A stretch of 64,000 nucleotides of DNA from Anaerolineaceae bacterium (GTDB lineage Bacteria > Chloroflexota > Anaerolineae > Aggregatilineales > Phototrophicaceae): positions 558,001 through 622,000 of the forward strand of contig PABP01000021.1 in assembly GCA_002699585.1 (NCBI GenBank), written 5' to 3'. The translations under genes were made by a program, and so were the position numbers. The notes beneath the pieces are model-generated. The model ran no database searches and had not been told where the DNA came from. It was given only the letters and a program-made list of their open reading frames with translations. Below, piece after piece: positions 13,826 through 23,568 of this stretch. Position 1 is the first letter of the stretch, and every line of letters begins with the position of its first letter.

Positions 13826-15535
13826 TTAGCCCGTAATCGCTGTGAGGGCTGCGCTAATGTGGTTGACGACATCACTGGCAATCACGCTGCGCGGATGCAA
13901 GTCTTGTGCCGCGTATTCGCCAGCCATCCCATGTATATACCCCCCGACGCAAGCCGCATCATAGGGCTTCAGGCCTTGCGCCAGCAGTCCCACGATAATG
14001 CCTGATAGCACATCACCCGTGCCAGCAGTTGCCAGTGCATCGTTCTTAAAGGGCAGTACGGTTACAGTACCATCTACATCAGCGATCAATGTATGCGCGC
14101 CTTTGAGCAGGACAATTGCTTTCCACTTCTTGGCATGCTTACTCACCGCATCCAGTCGATCCGCTTCGATGTCATTAATCTCCATGCCCGTCAATCGCGA
14201 CATTTCGCCGATATGGGGCGTTAGGATGGTGTTTTCTGGCAGACGCTCCCACCATTTTTCATCTTTACTGAGCACATTGAGGCCGTCTGCATCGATAATC
14301 AGAGGCGGCAAGTTGGATGCATCATCTTCGCCGTTATCAGCCTCTTCGGAAGTGGCCATAAATCCCAGGTGGCGCTTCTTGCTATCAGATTTGCCCTTAT
14401 CCTGCCCAAGCAGATCGTAAACAAACTGGCGGGTTGTCTCTTCTTGACCCAATCCAGGACCGATCAACATACCAGAATAGCGATCGCCCATTTCTTCGAG
14501 GACGATAGGTGCGGCCTCTTTAGAGATAACTCCCATGTCATGTGGCAGGAGTAACCATGTGGCTTCTGGTGTAGTTGATGCCAGCAAGCTAGTGACAGGT
14601 CGCGCCGTTGCAATAGACACGAGTCCCGCGCCTGTACGGTAAGCTGCCGAAGCTGAAAAGTGTACAGCCCCCACAAAATTAATCGACCCGGCAACGACCA
14701 TTGCTCGGCCAAAGGATCGTTTGCTCGAGTTGAGAGGGCGTTCTGGCATGCGTTCTTTTACTGTCTGCATATCCAGCAAGGTATTTGTGACGGACTTTAG
14801 GGGCTTGACCTTATCCGTGATACCCAGGTTGGCGACTGTCAACTTGCCCACTGCGTCTGCCCCTGGGAACCGGATAAGTCCCGGCTTGGCCCCAATGAAC
14901 GTCACAGTTTCATCAGCGAATAAGGCTGCACTATCGAGTTCGCCGCTGTCGAAGTCCAGCCCGCTGGGGCCGTCGATGGCCAGTACAAACGGTTTTTGAG
15001 GCTTAGCGGATGGAGTCGCAATGGGATTGATGGCCCATTGGTCATCGGACTGTTCCGTACTTTCATTTAGCCCACGTTTGACAGCCCGTAGCATCTGCGC
15101 GGCTTCATCCCGTAATGGCAGCTTAATGCCGATGCCAAACAATGCGTCGATGACCATATCCGATTGCGCGACCATATTGCGCAGCAGCCGCTTATCTTTA
15201 TCATTCTCACTGAGTGCTATGAATATCTCGGCTTCTTTAGCGACCTGGATATAGGGGTCATCCTCAGCGCGCTCTTTCAACAAATAAAACCGAACTTCGG
15301 CTCTTTCATTGGCCTGCTTGATGAGCAGTCCCGTGACCAACCCATCACCGCCATTATTCCCTGGTCCTACTAGGATCGTCACGAAGGGGCTTTCGATTCC
15401 ATTCAGCATAGCTAGAGCGCGGTTAGCGGCTGCTTGGCCTGCGCGCTCCATCATCTCTTTATAGCTGATACCTGCCTTATCGGCAGCTTCTTCAATCGCT
15501 CGTGTTTCCTTTGTGGTCGCCAATTTGATGACCAT
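13826..15535 (-). CDS. nnr: Bifunctional NAD(P)H-hydrate epimerase/dehydratase
   Basis: Repairs NADHX and NADPHX, damaged hydrates of the cofactors. The N-terminal epimerase half shows GPGNNGGDGLVTGLLIKQ, DALFGIGIKL and AIDGPSGLDFDSGE. The C-terminal ATP/ADP-dependent dehydratase half shows VVAGSINFVGAVHFSASAAY and the catalytic region AGTGDVLSGIIVGLLAQG. At 569 residues it is longer than usual because of polar insertions near 165-190 and 375-405 (KSDSKKRHLG, EEADNGEDDASN). GAAAGGC precedes ATG 15535. It is convergent with the YtxH-like gene. Confidence 0.95.
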   Translation of the reverse strand: MVIKLATTKETRAIEEAADKAGISYKEMMERAGQAAANRALAMLNGIESPFVTILVGPGNNGGDGLVTGLLIKQANERAEVRFYLLKERAEDDPYIQVAKEAEIFIALSENDKDKRLLRNMVAQSDMVIDALFGIGIKLPLRDEAAQMLRAVKRGLNESTEQSDDQWAINPIATPSAKPQKPFVLAIDGPSGLDFDSGELDSAALFADETVTFIGAKPGLIRFPGADAVGKLTVANLGITDKVKPLKSVTNTLLDMQTVKERMPERPLNSSKRSFGRAMVVAGSINFVGAVHFSASAAYRTGAGLVSIATARPVTSLLASTTPEATWLLLPHDMGVISKEAAPIVLEEMGDRYSGMLIGPGLGQEETTRQFVYDLLGQDKGKSDSKKRHLGFMATSEEADNGEDDASNLPPLIIDADGLNVLSKDEKWWERLPENTILTPHIGEMSRLTGMEINDIEADRLDAVSKHAKKWKAIVLLKGAHTLIADVDGTVTVLPFKNDALATAGTGDVLSGIIVGLLAQGLKPYDAACVGGYIHGMAGEYAAQDLHPRSVIASDVVNHISAALTAITG

Positions 15536-15594
15536 AAGATGCCTTTCTATGTATGCCTGATACCGATTTTAGCTTAAGAGGGGCAGCCTTGCGA

Positions 15595-15621
15595 AACAAA
15601 AACGCAGGCCGTAGCCTGCGT
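15595..15621 (-). terminator. Rho-independent terminator after the polyprenyl synthase gene
   Basis: Arms ACGCAGGC (15602-15609) and GCCTGCGT (15614-15621) with a four-base loop, followed on the minus strand by TTTTTGTTT. It lies 24 bases past the stop of the gene at 15645-16598. Confidence 0.85.
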
Positions 15622-15644
15622 CAGAGTGTGTCGTGATGTATTGC

Positions 15645-16598
15645 TTAAAAGTCTCGATCAACGACTTGATTTGCCAATTCGATCAAGGCACTTCTAGCAT
15701 GCGACTCTGGCAGCGTATTGATCTGCATGATCGCCATTTCAACCAGGCCTTTGGCCTGCATCCGTGCTTCTTCCAGGTAGTCGCCCTGCATCAGCTTGGA
15801 CTTGACGCTTTCAATCGCATCGGCACCACTACCATTCTTGTGACCATTGGTCTGGGCGCTGACAAAGCCGCGTCCTTGTTCAATGTCGATGCCAGCCGTT
15901 TTACCCAGCTGAGCTTCGTCACCGACAATATCCAGAATGTCATCGACAATTTGGAATGCCAGCCCAATGTTATAGCTGGCGGATTGAACGGCTTCGATTT
16001 GTTGCGTGGTGGCATCTGCTAGGCGTGCGCCCAATTCGCCTGCTGCCTGGAATAGAGCAGCTGTCTTGAGCGCGATAATCTCAGCGTACTTAGAACGGGT
16101 AAAATCGCTGTTTTTAACCGCTTCAGCCTGTAGCGTTTCACCTTCTACCAGGGCAGTCGCAGCATCCGCTAAAATCTGGTTGAGCGTACCATAAGGGGCC
16201 ATCAACTGATATACAGCCGTGAACAGAAAATCACCCGTCAGCAAGGCAAAGGTGCGTCCCCATTTTGCATTGACAGAAGGGCGACCCCGTCGCAGCACAC
16301 CATGATCGTTGATGTCGTCATGAACGACACTGGCGGTATGCATTAGCTCGATAGCAGCAGCAGCCGGGGCTGCATAGTCATAATCAGTGCCACCCAGGGC
16401 CATATAACTGAGCATTGCTAAACGCGGGCGTATTCGCTTGCCACCTGCACTCAGGATATGCTGACTTGCTTCTCTCAACACAGTTACTTTGCTGTTGACG
16501 ACGTTGAGCATAACGCGCTCAACGGCTTGTACGGCTGCGTCGATATCGGATGCCACCGGGTCAGTTGATAGGCGTTCTTGTGCCATTTGTGAAGTCAT
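15645..16598 (-). CDS. Trans-isoprenyl diphosphate synthase, polyprenyl type
   Basis: Condenses isopentenyl diphosphate units onto an allylic primer, giving long-chain prenyl diphosphate, probably for menaquinone side chains. The first Asp-rich motif is DDIND within VHDDINDHGVLRRGRPSVNA, and the second is DDILD within AFQIVDDILDIVGDE. The KRIRP segment binds the homoallylic substrate. The first motif lacks two extra residues seen in bacterial FPP synthases (DDxxxxD), which fits a longer-chain enzyme. Length 317 is normal. The chain length of the product cannot be stated. Confidence 0.9.
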   Translation of the reverse strand: MTSQMAQERLSTDPVASDIDAAVQAVERVMLNVVNSKVTVLREASQHILSAGGKRIRPRLAMLSYMALGGTDYDYAAPAAAAIELMHTASVVHDDINDHGVLRRGRPSVNAKWGRTFALLTGDFLFTAVYQLMAPYGTLNQILADAATALVEGETLQAEAVKNSDFTRSKYAEIIALKTAALFQAAGELGARLADATTQQIEAVQSASYNIGLAFQIVDDILDIVGDEAQLGKTAGIDIEQGRGFVSAQTNGHKNGSGADAIESVKSKLMQGDYLEEARMQAKGLVEMAIMQINTLPESHARSALIELANQVVDRDF

Positions 16599-16779
16599 GC
16601 GCGATCACTGTACTCATTCAGTGTTAATTTGTTACGTTTAGAACTATCTAAACGTTATTCTACTTCATTTTCAGCCTAAGTCAACGAATGGGCGATACTG
16701 CTCATTACGCATTTAACTATAAGCGCAATTTTGCCGAACGTAAAAGAAAATGGGTGTTTTTATTCTGAGTGTAACGACT

Positions 16780-17859
16780 TCAGGAGATTAACTTATTTGG
16801 GTCGGCAATTTCAAGGAAGAAGTAGAAAATGCTTCCTTTTCCAGGCTCACTTTCCACGAATATCTCGGTATTGTGATGCTCCAGGATTAGCTTGACCAGG
16901 GCCAGCCCGGTTCCCATCCCGCCGTACTGGCGCGTCGTGGAGCCATCGACCTGGAAAAATAGCTCAAAAATGTCTTGTAGGCGCGCTTCCTCGATCCCAA
17001 TGCCATAGTCTTTCACGCCGACATAGACATACTTATCTTCCCTGTGGGCGATGACATCGACATCATCTTTGCTGAACTTTAGGGCGTTATCGATCAACAA
17101 GCGCAGAACTGTCGCAAGTCCATTTTTCTGTGCAAGCACTGCTGGCAGATGGTCTTCGATCAGCAGCTTAACCCGCTCGGTTTCTTCCTTTGGTTTGGTC
17201 CGTGCCAGGTTCTTGACCGCAGCGTTGAGTGCACTATGCAAAATCATAGGGGCAAGCTCAATGTCCAGGCTGCTTCCCAACATCGTAATATTTTGCACAA
17301 TGCTTTCCAGGCGTGACATGGCATTGGTAGCCATTTCTGCCAGCCGCTCATTGTCGCCTTTCATCTCTTCTGTGATGAGCGATACCGCCGCCTTTACCTG
17401 TAGGAGGGGAGTCTTCATTTCGTGGGAGACATTGCGAACAATAGCATTCTTCAGTAATTCGATTTCTTCCCCACGTTGTAGCTGTTGATCTAGCTTAGGC
17501 CGTAGCTCGTTTAGCTCGGCTCGCATAGCCAACATCTTTTTTAACTGCTGCTCAATATAGATAGGATGATTAGGGAGAACTGTGTCTGCATAGTGCTGGT
17601 TGGATTCAAGGAACTCATCCAGGTGGTCCGTTACCCAGACGAGCAAGGGGCGGTTCTTCAGCGCATGTAGTTGTTGATAGAGTTGCGTGGTCTGTGTATT
17701 GGGCACGCTGATAATGGCATCGAACACATCCCAGTCATTCACTGGGTTGACATCCTCAACCACCAGCACGTCAAATCCGTGCTTTTGCAAAAAGCTAACA
17801 ATGTGTTCAGCTTGATGAATCGCTTCTGAGGCCAGAAGGATTTGTGAAAGTAAAGCCAC
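16780..17859 (-). CDS. Sensor histidine kinase, soluble, no adjacent response regulator
   Basis: Residues 1 to about 115 look like a degenerate receiver or receiver-like sensing fold (HGFDVLVVEDVNPVNDWDVF, DAIISVPNTQTTQL). A coiled-coil stretch with HisKA follows: VRNVSHEMKTPLLQVKAAV carries the phospho-accepting His. The ATPase domain has N-box LRLLIDNALKFS, G1 VKDYGIGIEEA and G2 GGMGTGLALVKLI. No transmembrane segment is seen, so it would sense a cytoplasmic signal or be itself partnered. The start is GTG 17859 with AAGGGC nearby. No response-regulator gene is adjacent. Confidence 0.85.
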   Translation of the reverse strand: MALLSQILLASEAIHQAEHIVSFLQKHGFDVLVVEDVNPVNDWDVFDAIISVPNTQTTQLYQQLHALKNRPLLVWVTDHLDEFLESNQHYADTVLPNHPIYIEQQLKKMLAMRAELNELRPKLDQQLQRGEEIELLKNAIVRNVSHEMKTPLLQVKAAVSLITEEMKGDNERLAEMATNAMSRLESIVQNITMLGSSLDIELAPMILHSALNAAVKNLARTKPKEETERVKLLIEDHLPAVLAQKNGLATVLRLLIDNALKFSKDDVDVIAHREDKYVYVGVKDYGIGIEEARLQDIFELFFQVDGSTTRQYGGMGTGLALVKLILEHHNTEIFVESEPGKGSIFYFFLEIADPNKLIS

Positions 17860-18113
17860 TATAAGCCCTTAATACACTACGCCCACGCCAGCTTGTGAGA
17901 AGCTAACTAGTGTCATATTAGCACATGCTTCGATCAGATAAAAATCAGGCTTACTTAAGAAATGAGAGGATTTCTATCACATCTGATAGATGGCTCATTG
18001 TTGTATATATGCAGCCCTAACTTTTCCCCACTAATGTAAAGAATGTCATGAGAAGATTAACCATATATCTTACGAATATACCAGAACAGACTGTCACGCT
18101 GTTCGATGACAAC

Positions 18114-18467
18114 TTACTCGTCATCGTCCTCAAGCGCTCGCCTGAATATCTCCAGACCGGGGTTATTTTCTCGGTTGATGTTACCGACATAAGGGTCTTC
18201 GATGGGTTTACCCGTTCGTTTGTCTTCGGCTGTGACCTCTATCTTTCGTGTCAGGCCCAGGAAACCTTTTTTGATCGTTAGCGTTAGCTCCATGTTGGGG
18301 TCTGCATTGGCCAGCAGAATATCCGGCACCGGGCAGCGGCTACAATCATTCGGATGCCAGCGTTCGCTGTCAGGGTTTTCTTTTGCCAGGCGACACTCTT
18401 GAATCTCTCTGCCGCGATGGAAGTCTTGATAATAGTGACGGCATTCTTTACCAGCCGGGGTACGCAT
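18114..18467 (-). CDS. Cysteine-rich small protein downstream of DinG-like helicase
   Basis: A protein of 117 residues. The N-terminal half carries Cys residues in a pattern (KECRHYYQDF, ECRLA, DCSRCPVPD) that could bind zinc or an iron-sulfur cluster. The C-terminal half is a strand pair (LTLTIKKGFLGLTRKIEVTA) and an acidic tail. AAGGA precedes ATG 18467. It lies 18 bases after the helicase stop and is probably co-transcribed with it. The family is not recognised with certainty. Confidence 0.65.
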   Translation of the reverse strand: MRTPAGKECRHYYQDFHRGREIQECRLAKENPDSERWHPNDCSRCPVPDILLANADPNMELTLTIKKGFLGLTRKIEVTAEDKRTGKPIEDPYVGNINRENNPGLEIFRRALEDDDE

Positions 18468-18485
18468 CGTAAATCCTTAAACGTT

Positions 18486-21269
18486 TCAACTATCTGATGT
18501 ATCCAGGGACTCGTCCAGCCATTTCTGTGTGATGCTTGCCAGATTATCCAATGGCCCCTGTTCGACCCTACAGTCTGGCAAAGCCTCCAGAAATTGTCTA
18601 CCGTACTTCTTATGAATAATTCGGCTGTCGAATATGGCAACAATTCCGCGATCATCTCGCGTGCGGATCAAGCGGCCAAAACCCTGCCGGAAGCGCAGAA
18701 CAGCATTTGGGACAGCAAAATTATTGAAGGCATCACTGTACGTATCAGAACGTGCAGCAAAAATGGGGTCTGTTGGGACGGCAAAGGGCAGTCGTGTGAT
18801 GATCAGGGCGCTTAAGTCATCGCCCGGTATATCAACCCCGTCCCAGTAACTCCTTGTCCCCAGCAGGACAGCTTTTTCAGAAGACTTAAAGCGGTCCAGC
18901 AATGATTCTTGACTGTTGCCGGTGGCCTGGTCATAAACCACGATGCCACCTAGTGCTAGCCTGGGCGCGATACTGGCTGCTGTTTCCCGCAGTTGATTAT
19001 AGCTTGTGAACAAGACCATTACTCGGCCTTGTAGCGCCGCCGCCAACGATATAATGCCGCGTTCCAGCGCTTTCTGGTAGTGGGGCTGGTTGGGTTCAGG
19101 AATATCTGTAGGTACGTAAACCAACGCAGACTTCTTATAGTCAAATACCGAACCCGTTGATTCCATCAACATGTGGTTTGCATGTAGACGCTCACTCATA
19201 TAATCAAAACCGTTACCAGTCTTTAATGTCGCGCTCGTTAGTACAACAGTCTTTTTCTTATTCCAGAGATCATCTTCCAGGTATCGACCCACATTATGTG
19301 GTGCCATCTGGATAGCCACATAGCCCGTGTCACCCCGATAGTGTATCCAGTAAGCCCAGGCATCATTGGGTTGTAGGGCAAATTCATCCAACTGCTGTCG
19401 ACGATCCGACAAGAATCGTGATGTCGCCGCCAGACTTGTGACATATTCGTTCAATAGGACCGATTCGTTCAGGCTCCCCAGGATGCCCAGAATATGCTTC
19501 ATTGCATCGGCAATGACGTCAAAAAACTCAGCCAATTGCTGCCATTTGGCTTGCAATAGCTGGAATTCAGCGACTTTTCGTTGTGCAGGTGTGACGCGTA
19601 TTTGTGACTTGTTCTGTTGACCCGTATCCTGCACATAATTGGCCAGCGATTCAAAATAGCGGGTGACTTGCTGCTGCATCGCCCGGATAGCCAGTTCAAC
19701 ATCCTGCACAAAAATTTCCAGCCGACTGCGCTCTTTGTCCGATGTATGCTCGCGCATATAGCGCAGAATGTCACCCAACAGCCCTTTGTTCATGCCGCCT
19801 AACTCAGCCAGACGTTGGGTCAACCGAATCTCATCAATCCGAACCATCGACCCGCTGGTGATGGCCCCTTCTAACTGGTGTGCCTCATCAATGATGATGT
19901 GCTCATACGCAGGCAGTGTATGGCTTTCATTTTTGGCATCTGCAACCAATAGGGCATGGTTAACGATGAGAATCCGCGCTTTTTCTGCTGCCACTTTGGC
20001 TTGATGATACGGGCAGGTTCCTCGCATTGTGACGGTACAGCGCTGGCTGGTGCAATCTTCATCTTGTGCGCTCAGTCGGCTCCAGATGTAATTTTCATTG
20101 CCACGTAGATTGAGTTCGCCTCGGTCGCCATTAGGGCGGCCATTAAGCCAGATCAGCAGTTTGATGACTGTCCTTAGCTCATCAATGCTGGTAGGCTGCC
20201 GTCGACGCATCGTTTCCAGTCGTCGCGGGCACAGGTAATTGGCACGGCCCTTCATGACGGCTGGTGTAAATGGCTCGTCGAGTGCGTCTTGCAGCAGTGG
20301 AATATCGTGCTCAATAAGTTGATCCTGAAGCGTAATCGTATTCGTGGAAACTACGACGCGCGACTGGTTTTTTGTGGCCCACAACACGGCAGGAGTCAGG
20401 TAGGCCAGTGATTTGCCAATGCCTGTTCCGGCTTCGATGATGACTTGTTGCTGCTCGTTAAAGGCGCGTCCGACAGTTTCAGCCATCGCAACCTGTTGCT
20501 CACGATGCTCATAATTAGCGATGGACTGTGCCAATTGACCGTCTGGACCCAACACGCTATTAATCTCGGCCAGGTCAATAGCTGCCAGATCGACGGGCAG
20601 CGTAGGTGTGGCCTCTGGTAGGTCAAAAGCTTCTTTGGCATCGGCGTCTATTGTGACCTGAGGTGTGTCAGCATCGTCACTGGCAATCTCTAGCAGCGAT
20701 TCAAAGAAAATGCGCAGCGGCCAGTCCACGCCTTGGCTATAGCGAACGATTTCCTGTACCAGCGACTTCGGCAGTGTCTTGGCAGTTTCCCACATCTTGA
20801 TATACAGACGCGCAGTTGCACGGGCATCATCCAACGCGCGATGGGCATTCTCTAGCTCAATATTCAACTGCTCAACCAGCGATCCCAGACTGTAACTGGG
20901 CAAGGTCGGGTTGATAATCGAAGTGACTTCGATAGTGTCGATAGCCAGATTACCACTCAGCAGACCAAAGCGTTTTAAGAAGCTCACATCGAAAATGGCA
21001 TTGTGGGCGATAACGGGGGCATCCCCAATGAAATGCGCGATGTCTGGCAAAATCGTCGCTAAAGTGGGGGCACCTCGCAGATCTTTTTGTTCGATGCCGG
21101 TGATGTAGGTTGTTTCTTGAGGGATAGCGAAACCGGGGTTTACCAGGGTGCTGTATTCGTCGGTAATCACGCCATCGACGATGCGTACAGCACCTATTTC
21201 AATTATTGAATCGGTTTCTACATCGAGGCCAGTAGTTTCCAAATCAAATGCGACGAGTTCGCCTCGCAT
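18486..21269 (-). CDS. dinG: DnaQ-like exonuclease fused to DinG-family iron-sulfur helicase
   Basis: A protein of 927 residues. The N-terminus is a DEDDh 3'-5' exonuclease (AFDLETTG with Asp9 and Glu11, AIFDVSF near 91, HRALDDA at 143-149). Then an XPD/DinG superfamily-2 helicase has Walker A GTGIGKS (281-287), DEAH box (461-464) and motif VI GRLIRTRDDRG near the end. Cys347, Cys406, Cys411 and Cys419 lie where the Fe-S cluster of this family sits. The domain order is that of the Gram-positive DinG proteins. The exonuclease residues look intact. It probably works in repair of structured or R-loop DNA. GGAG precedes ATG 21269. Confidence 0.92.
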   Translation of the reverse strand: MRGELVAFDLETTGLDVETDSIIEIGAVRIVDGVITDEYSTLVNPGFAIPQETTYITGIEQKDLRGAPTLATILPDIAHFIGDAPVIAHNAIFDVSFLKRFGLLSGNLAIDTIEVTSIINPTLPSYSLGSLVEQLNIELENAHRALDDARATARLYIKMWETAKTLPKSLVQEIVRYSQGVDWPLRIFFESLLEIASDDADTPQVTIDADAKEAFDLPEATPTLPVDLAAIDLAEINSVLGPDGQLAQSIANYEHREQQVAMAETVGRAFNEQQQVIIEAGTGIGKSLAYLTPAVLWATKNQSRVVVSTNTITLQDQLIEHDIPLLQDALDEPFTPAVMKGRANYLCPRRLETMRRRQPTSIDELRTVIKLLIWLNGRPNGDRGELNLRGNENYIWSRLSAQDEDCTSQRCTVTMRGTCPYHQAKVAAEKARILIVNHALLVADAKNESHTLPAYEHIIIDEAHQLEGAITSGSMVRIDEIRLTQRLAELGGMNKGLLGDILRYMREHTSDKERSRLEIFVQDVELAIRAMQQQVTRYFESLANYVQDTGQQNKSQIRVTPAQRKVAEFQLLQAKWQQLAEFFDVIADAMKHILGILGSLNESVLLNEYVTSLAATSRFLSDRRQQLDEFALQPNDAWAYWIHYRGDTGYVAIQMAPHNVGRYLEDDLWNKKKTVVLTSATLKTGNGFDYMSERLHANHMLMESTGSVFDYKKSALVYVPTDIPEPNQPHYQKALERGIISLAAALQGRVMVLFTSYNQLRETAASIAPRLALGGIVVYDQATGNSQESLLDRFKSSEKAVLLGTRSYWDGVDIPGDDLSALIITRLPFAVPTDPIFAARSDTYSDAFNNFAVPNAVLRFRQGFGRLIRTRDDRGIVAIFDSRIIHKKYGRQFLEALPDCRVEQGPLDNLASITQKWLDESLDTSDS

Positions 21270-21324
21270 GTAGGGCTCCAGTCATTGGCGAAAGGCTTAA
21301 ATAATCATCTTCTGAGTATAACAT

Positions 21325-21353
21325 AACACCCCTGCGTGGATAGCAGGGGTGTT
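21325..21353 (-). terminator. Hairpin terminator after the phosphate-binding-like gene
   Basis: Arms AACACCCCTGC (21325-21335) and GCAGGGGTGTT (21343-21353) with a seven-base loop lie between the stop at 21389 and the dinG start. The T-content after it is modest on the minus strand. Confidence 0.7.
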
Positions 21354-21388
21354 GATGAATTACAGTGCGTGCTCAAGACGAGCGTTGT

Positions 21389-23428
21389 TTATTCGCTGCT
21401 TGTTTCTGTTGCTTCTTCGGTAGTAGCATCATCGGCTGTATTTGCTTCGGCATCGTCAGAACTTTCCTCATCGGAGCTTTGTTCGTCATCCGTAGCGCCT
21501 TCTTCGGTTGATGCCTCATCGGTTTCGTCGGATACAGCTTCGTCGCTGGTATCAGTCGCTGGGGCTGCTGCCATTTCGGATGCTTCCACGAATTGGCGCT
21601 CCAGGTCCTGGCGAATGCTGGGTAGCTGGTTCAGATTGATGCCGACAAGCCCACTGCCTTGTAGCATGGCTGCATTGGCATCGTCAAACAGCGTCCAGAT
21701 AGCGGACTGCACGTTGACATTTGCCAGTGAGGATTGTGCCACGATCAATTGGGCCGATTCTGTCAGGGGGTAGCTGCTATCTTCGATGGTAGCTTCTGAT
21801 GGTGTGACGCAGCCACTACCGGCATCAACCGCCACAAGCTGAATGCCTGTTTGGCCATTGTTGACGACGCGCTGGTAGTCTGTCCAACCCATGTAGGTGA
21901 TGCCGCCTTCGACATTGGCCGTAGCCGCTGCGCGATACAGGGTATCCGCGAAGACATTTGCATCATCACGCAAAGGTGGGATGGGCTGCGCAGATTCCAC
22001 CAATAGATCGCCGTAGACATTGCCAAGCGACGGTGCAAACAGCGTCACGTCTTGGTCGGGGAAGTCACCGGGTAGGGTGCTCCAGTTGCTGATGTTCTCA
22101 CCCTCTGCATTGACCGACCACAGGGTTGTGATGTCTTCAGTTGTCAGGCATGCTGCAAAATCATCATTCGCATTCGATACCAGCACTGCCGCACGGGTGC
22201 CCATTGGAATCGTAACAGGGACGATTTCATTGGCATCACAAGCTGCTGCTTGTTCATCCGTCAAACCGACTGAGGCCAGTATGAAGTCGACTTCACCGTT
22301 ACAGAGGCGTCGAACGCCAGCGTCGTTGCCTTCAATCTGGTATTGAACGCTGAGTTCTGGCTGGGCGGCTGTCAACTGTGATAGGGCATTGTTCACATAA
22401 TCGTAGCCGACACCTGTACCACCAACGGCAATTTCACCGCTCAAAGCTGCCGGTATAGCGAATGTTGTTTCGGCAGTCGTGAATTGGCGACCATCGGTTG
22501 TTTCCCCAGCTAGGACAGATGCATTGATAGCCATTGCATTTTCAGAGATGGCGACAAATTCATCAGATGTCGCGACAGTTTCGTTATCGGCAGTCAGCGT
22601 CGTCAAGAAGCCTTCTGAGGCATCTTGAGCGCTGGCTTCTACGTAGAGCAGGACAGGCGTCCCAAGCGTGTAATTCGATGCTTCAAAAGCTTCTGCTGTG
22701 GGTGTATAGCAGCCTGTGCCTGCAGTCAGGTCATTGAGCTGCAAAACGCGCACACCCTCTGCTGCCTGGGCAACGGGCAGCGATACCAGACCGAGCGCAC
22801 CTGTTGTTTCACTCACAGCCGCGACGATCTCGTCTTCGCTGGTTAGGGTTGCATCCGCACGGAAACCATCGCCACTGACGAATGCGTCTGCAATCGCGTA
22901 TTGCCGGGTCATCATTTCTGGCAAATAAACAGAGAGTTCAGGGGCCGGGGTCGCTTCTTCGCTTGCGTCTGCATTGACTTCAACAAATGTTGACCAATCC
23001 ATGACGCTGCCTGTTGCCGACGGCGCCAGCATGATGTCTAGCTCGGCGGTTGTCAGGCAGGTTGGCATTGCGTCGTCTTCTTTGACAATCGCGGCGGCGA
23101 CATCGTTCGCAACCAGTAGTTCGATGTAGCTAATGCCATTTTCCGCACAGAGTGTGTCTTCCATGCTGTTGATCGCCCGTATAGATGCGACCATGCTGGC
23201 CTCGCCTGCACAAAACTGCTGGAAGCCCGCATCGGTACCCGTAACCTCAACATTGAGCGATTGTTCCGCCGCTGTGGCCAAATCTTCTAAGAGCGGGAGC
23301 GCAATGCCACTGCCAACAAGACGTTGGGCATCGTCCTGTGCTGTAAGCGTAAATGTCGTTAAGAGCGCCAGGATCACAACGCAGATAATGGCCATTATCT
23401 GGCGGGCGCTTTGTGGCCATCGTGCCAT
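21389..23428 (-). CDS. Secreted tandem PstS-like substrate-binding protein with acidic tail
   Basis: A signal peptide (IMAIICVVILALLTTFTLTA, cleavage about 31) leads into two PBP-like domains of the phosphate-binding PstS type. The first (about 35-320) contains GTDAGFQQFCAGEASMVAS and the second (about 330-610) GNDAGVRRLCNGEVDFILAS at equal relative positions, so it is an internal duplication. The last 65 residues are almost only Asp, Glu, Ser and Thr. AAGGAGA lies eight bases before ATG 23428. There is no lipobox and no pstCAB nearby, so the protein may be a free or surface-bound binder. Phosphate as ligand is inferred from fold similarity only. Confidence 0.8.
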   Translation of the reverse strand: MARWPQSARQIMAIICVVILALLTTFTLTAQDDAQRLVGSGIALPLLEDLATAAEQSLNVEVTGTDAGFQQFCAGEASMVASIRAINSMEDTLCAENGISYIELLVANDVAAAIVKEDDAMPTCLTTAELDIMLAPSATGSVMDWSTFVEVNADASEEATPAPELSVYLPEMMTRQYAIADAFVSGDGFRADATLTSEDEIVAAVSETTGALGLVSLPVAQAAEGVRVLQLNDLTAGTGCYTPTAEAFEASNYTLGTPVLLYVEASAQDASEGFLTTLTADNETVATSDEFVAISENAMAINASVLAGETTDGRQFTTAETTFAIPAALSGEIAVGGTGVGYDYVNNALSQLTAAQPELSVQYQIEGNDAGVRRLCNGEVDFILASVGLTDEQAAACDANEIVPVTIPMGTRAAVLVSNANDDFAACLTTEDITTLWSVNAEGENISNWSTLPGDFPDQDVTLFAPSLGNVYGDLLVESAQPIPPLRDDANVFADTLYRAAATANVEGGITYMGWTDYQRVVNNGQTGIQLVAVDAGSGCVTPSEATIEDSSYPLTESAQLIVAQSSLANVNVQSAIWTLFDDANAAMLQGSGLVGINLNQLPSIRQDLERQFVEASEMAAAPATDTSDEAVSDETDEASTEEGATDDEQSSDEESSDDAEANTADDATTEEATETSSE

Positions 23429-23568
23429 TTACTAATTCTCCTTAAGCGGCATAGTATAATAGAGTTCTATCAGACGTTTGATTGTACTGCGAGCATCAGG
23501 AATGTAAAGCCGCACTTGTCCGGGCTTCTACTTCCTGGTGGCGCATCTGCTGACATATTAGGGAGCTT

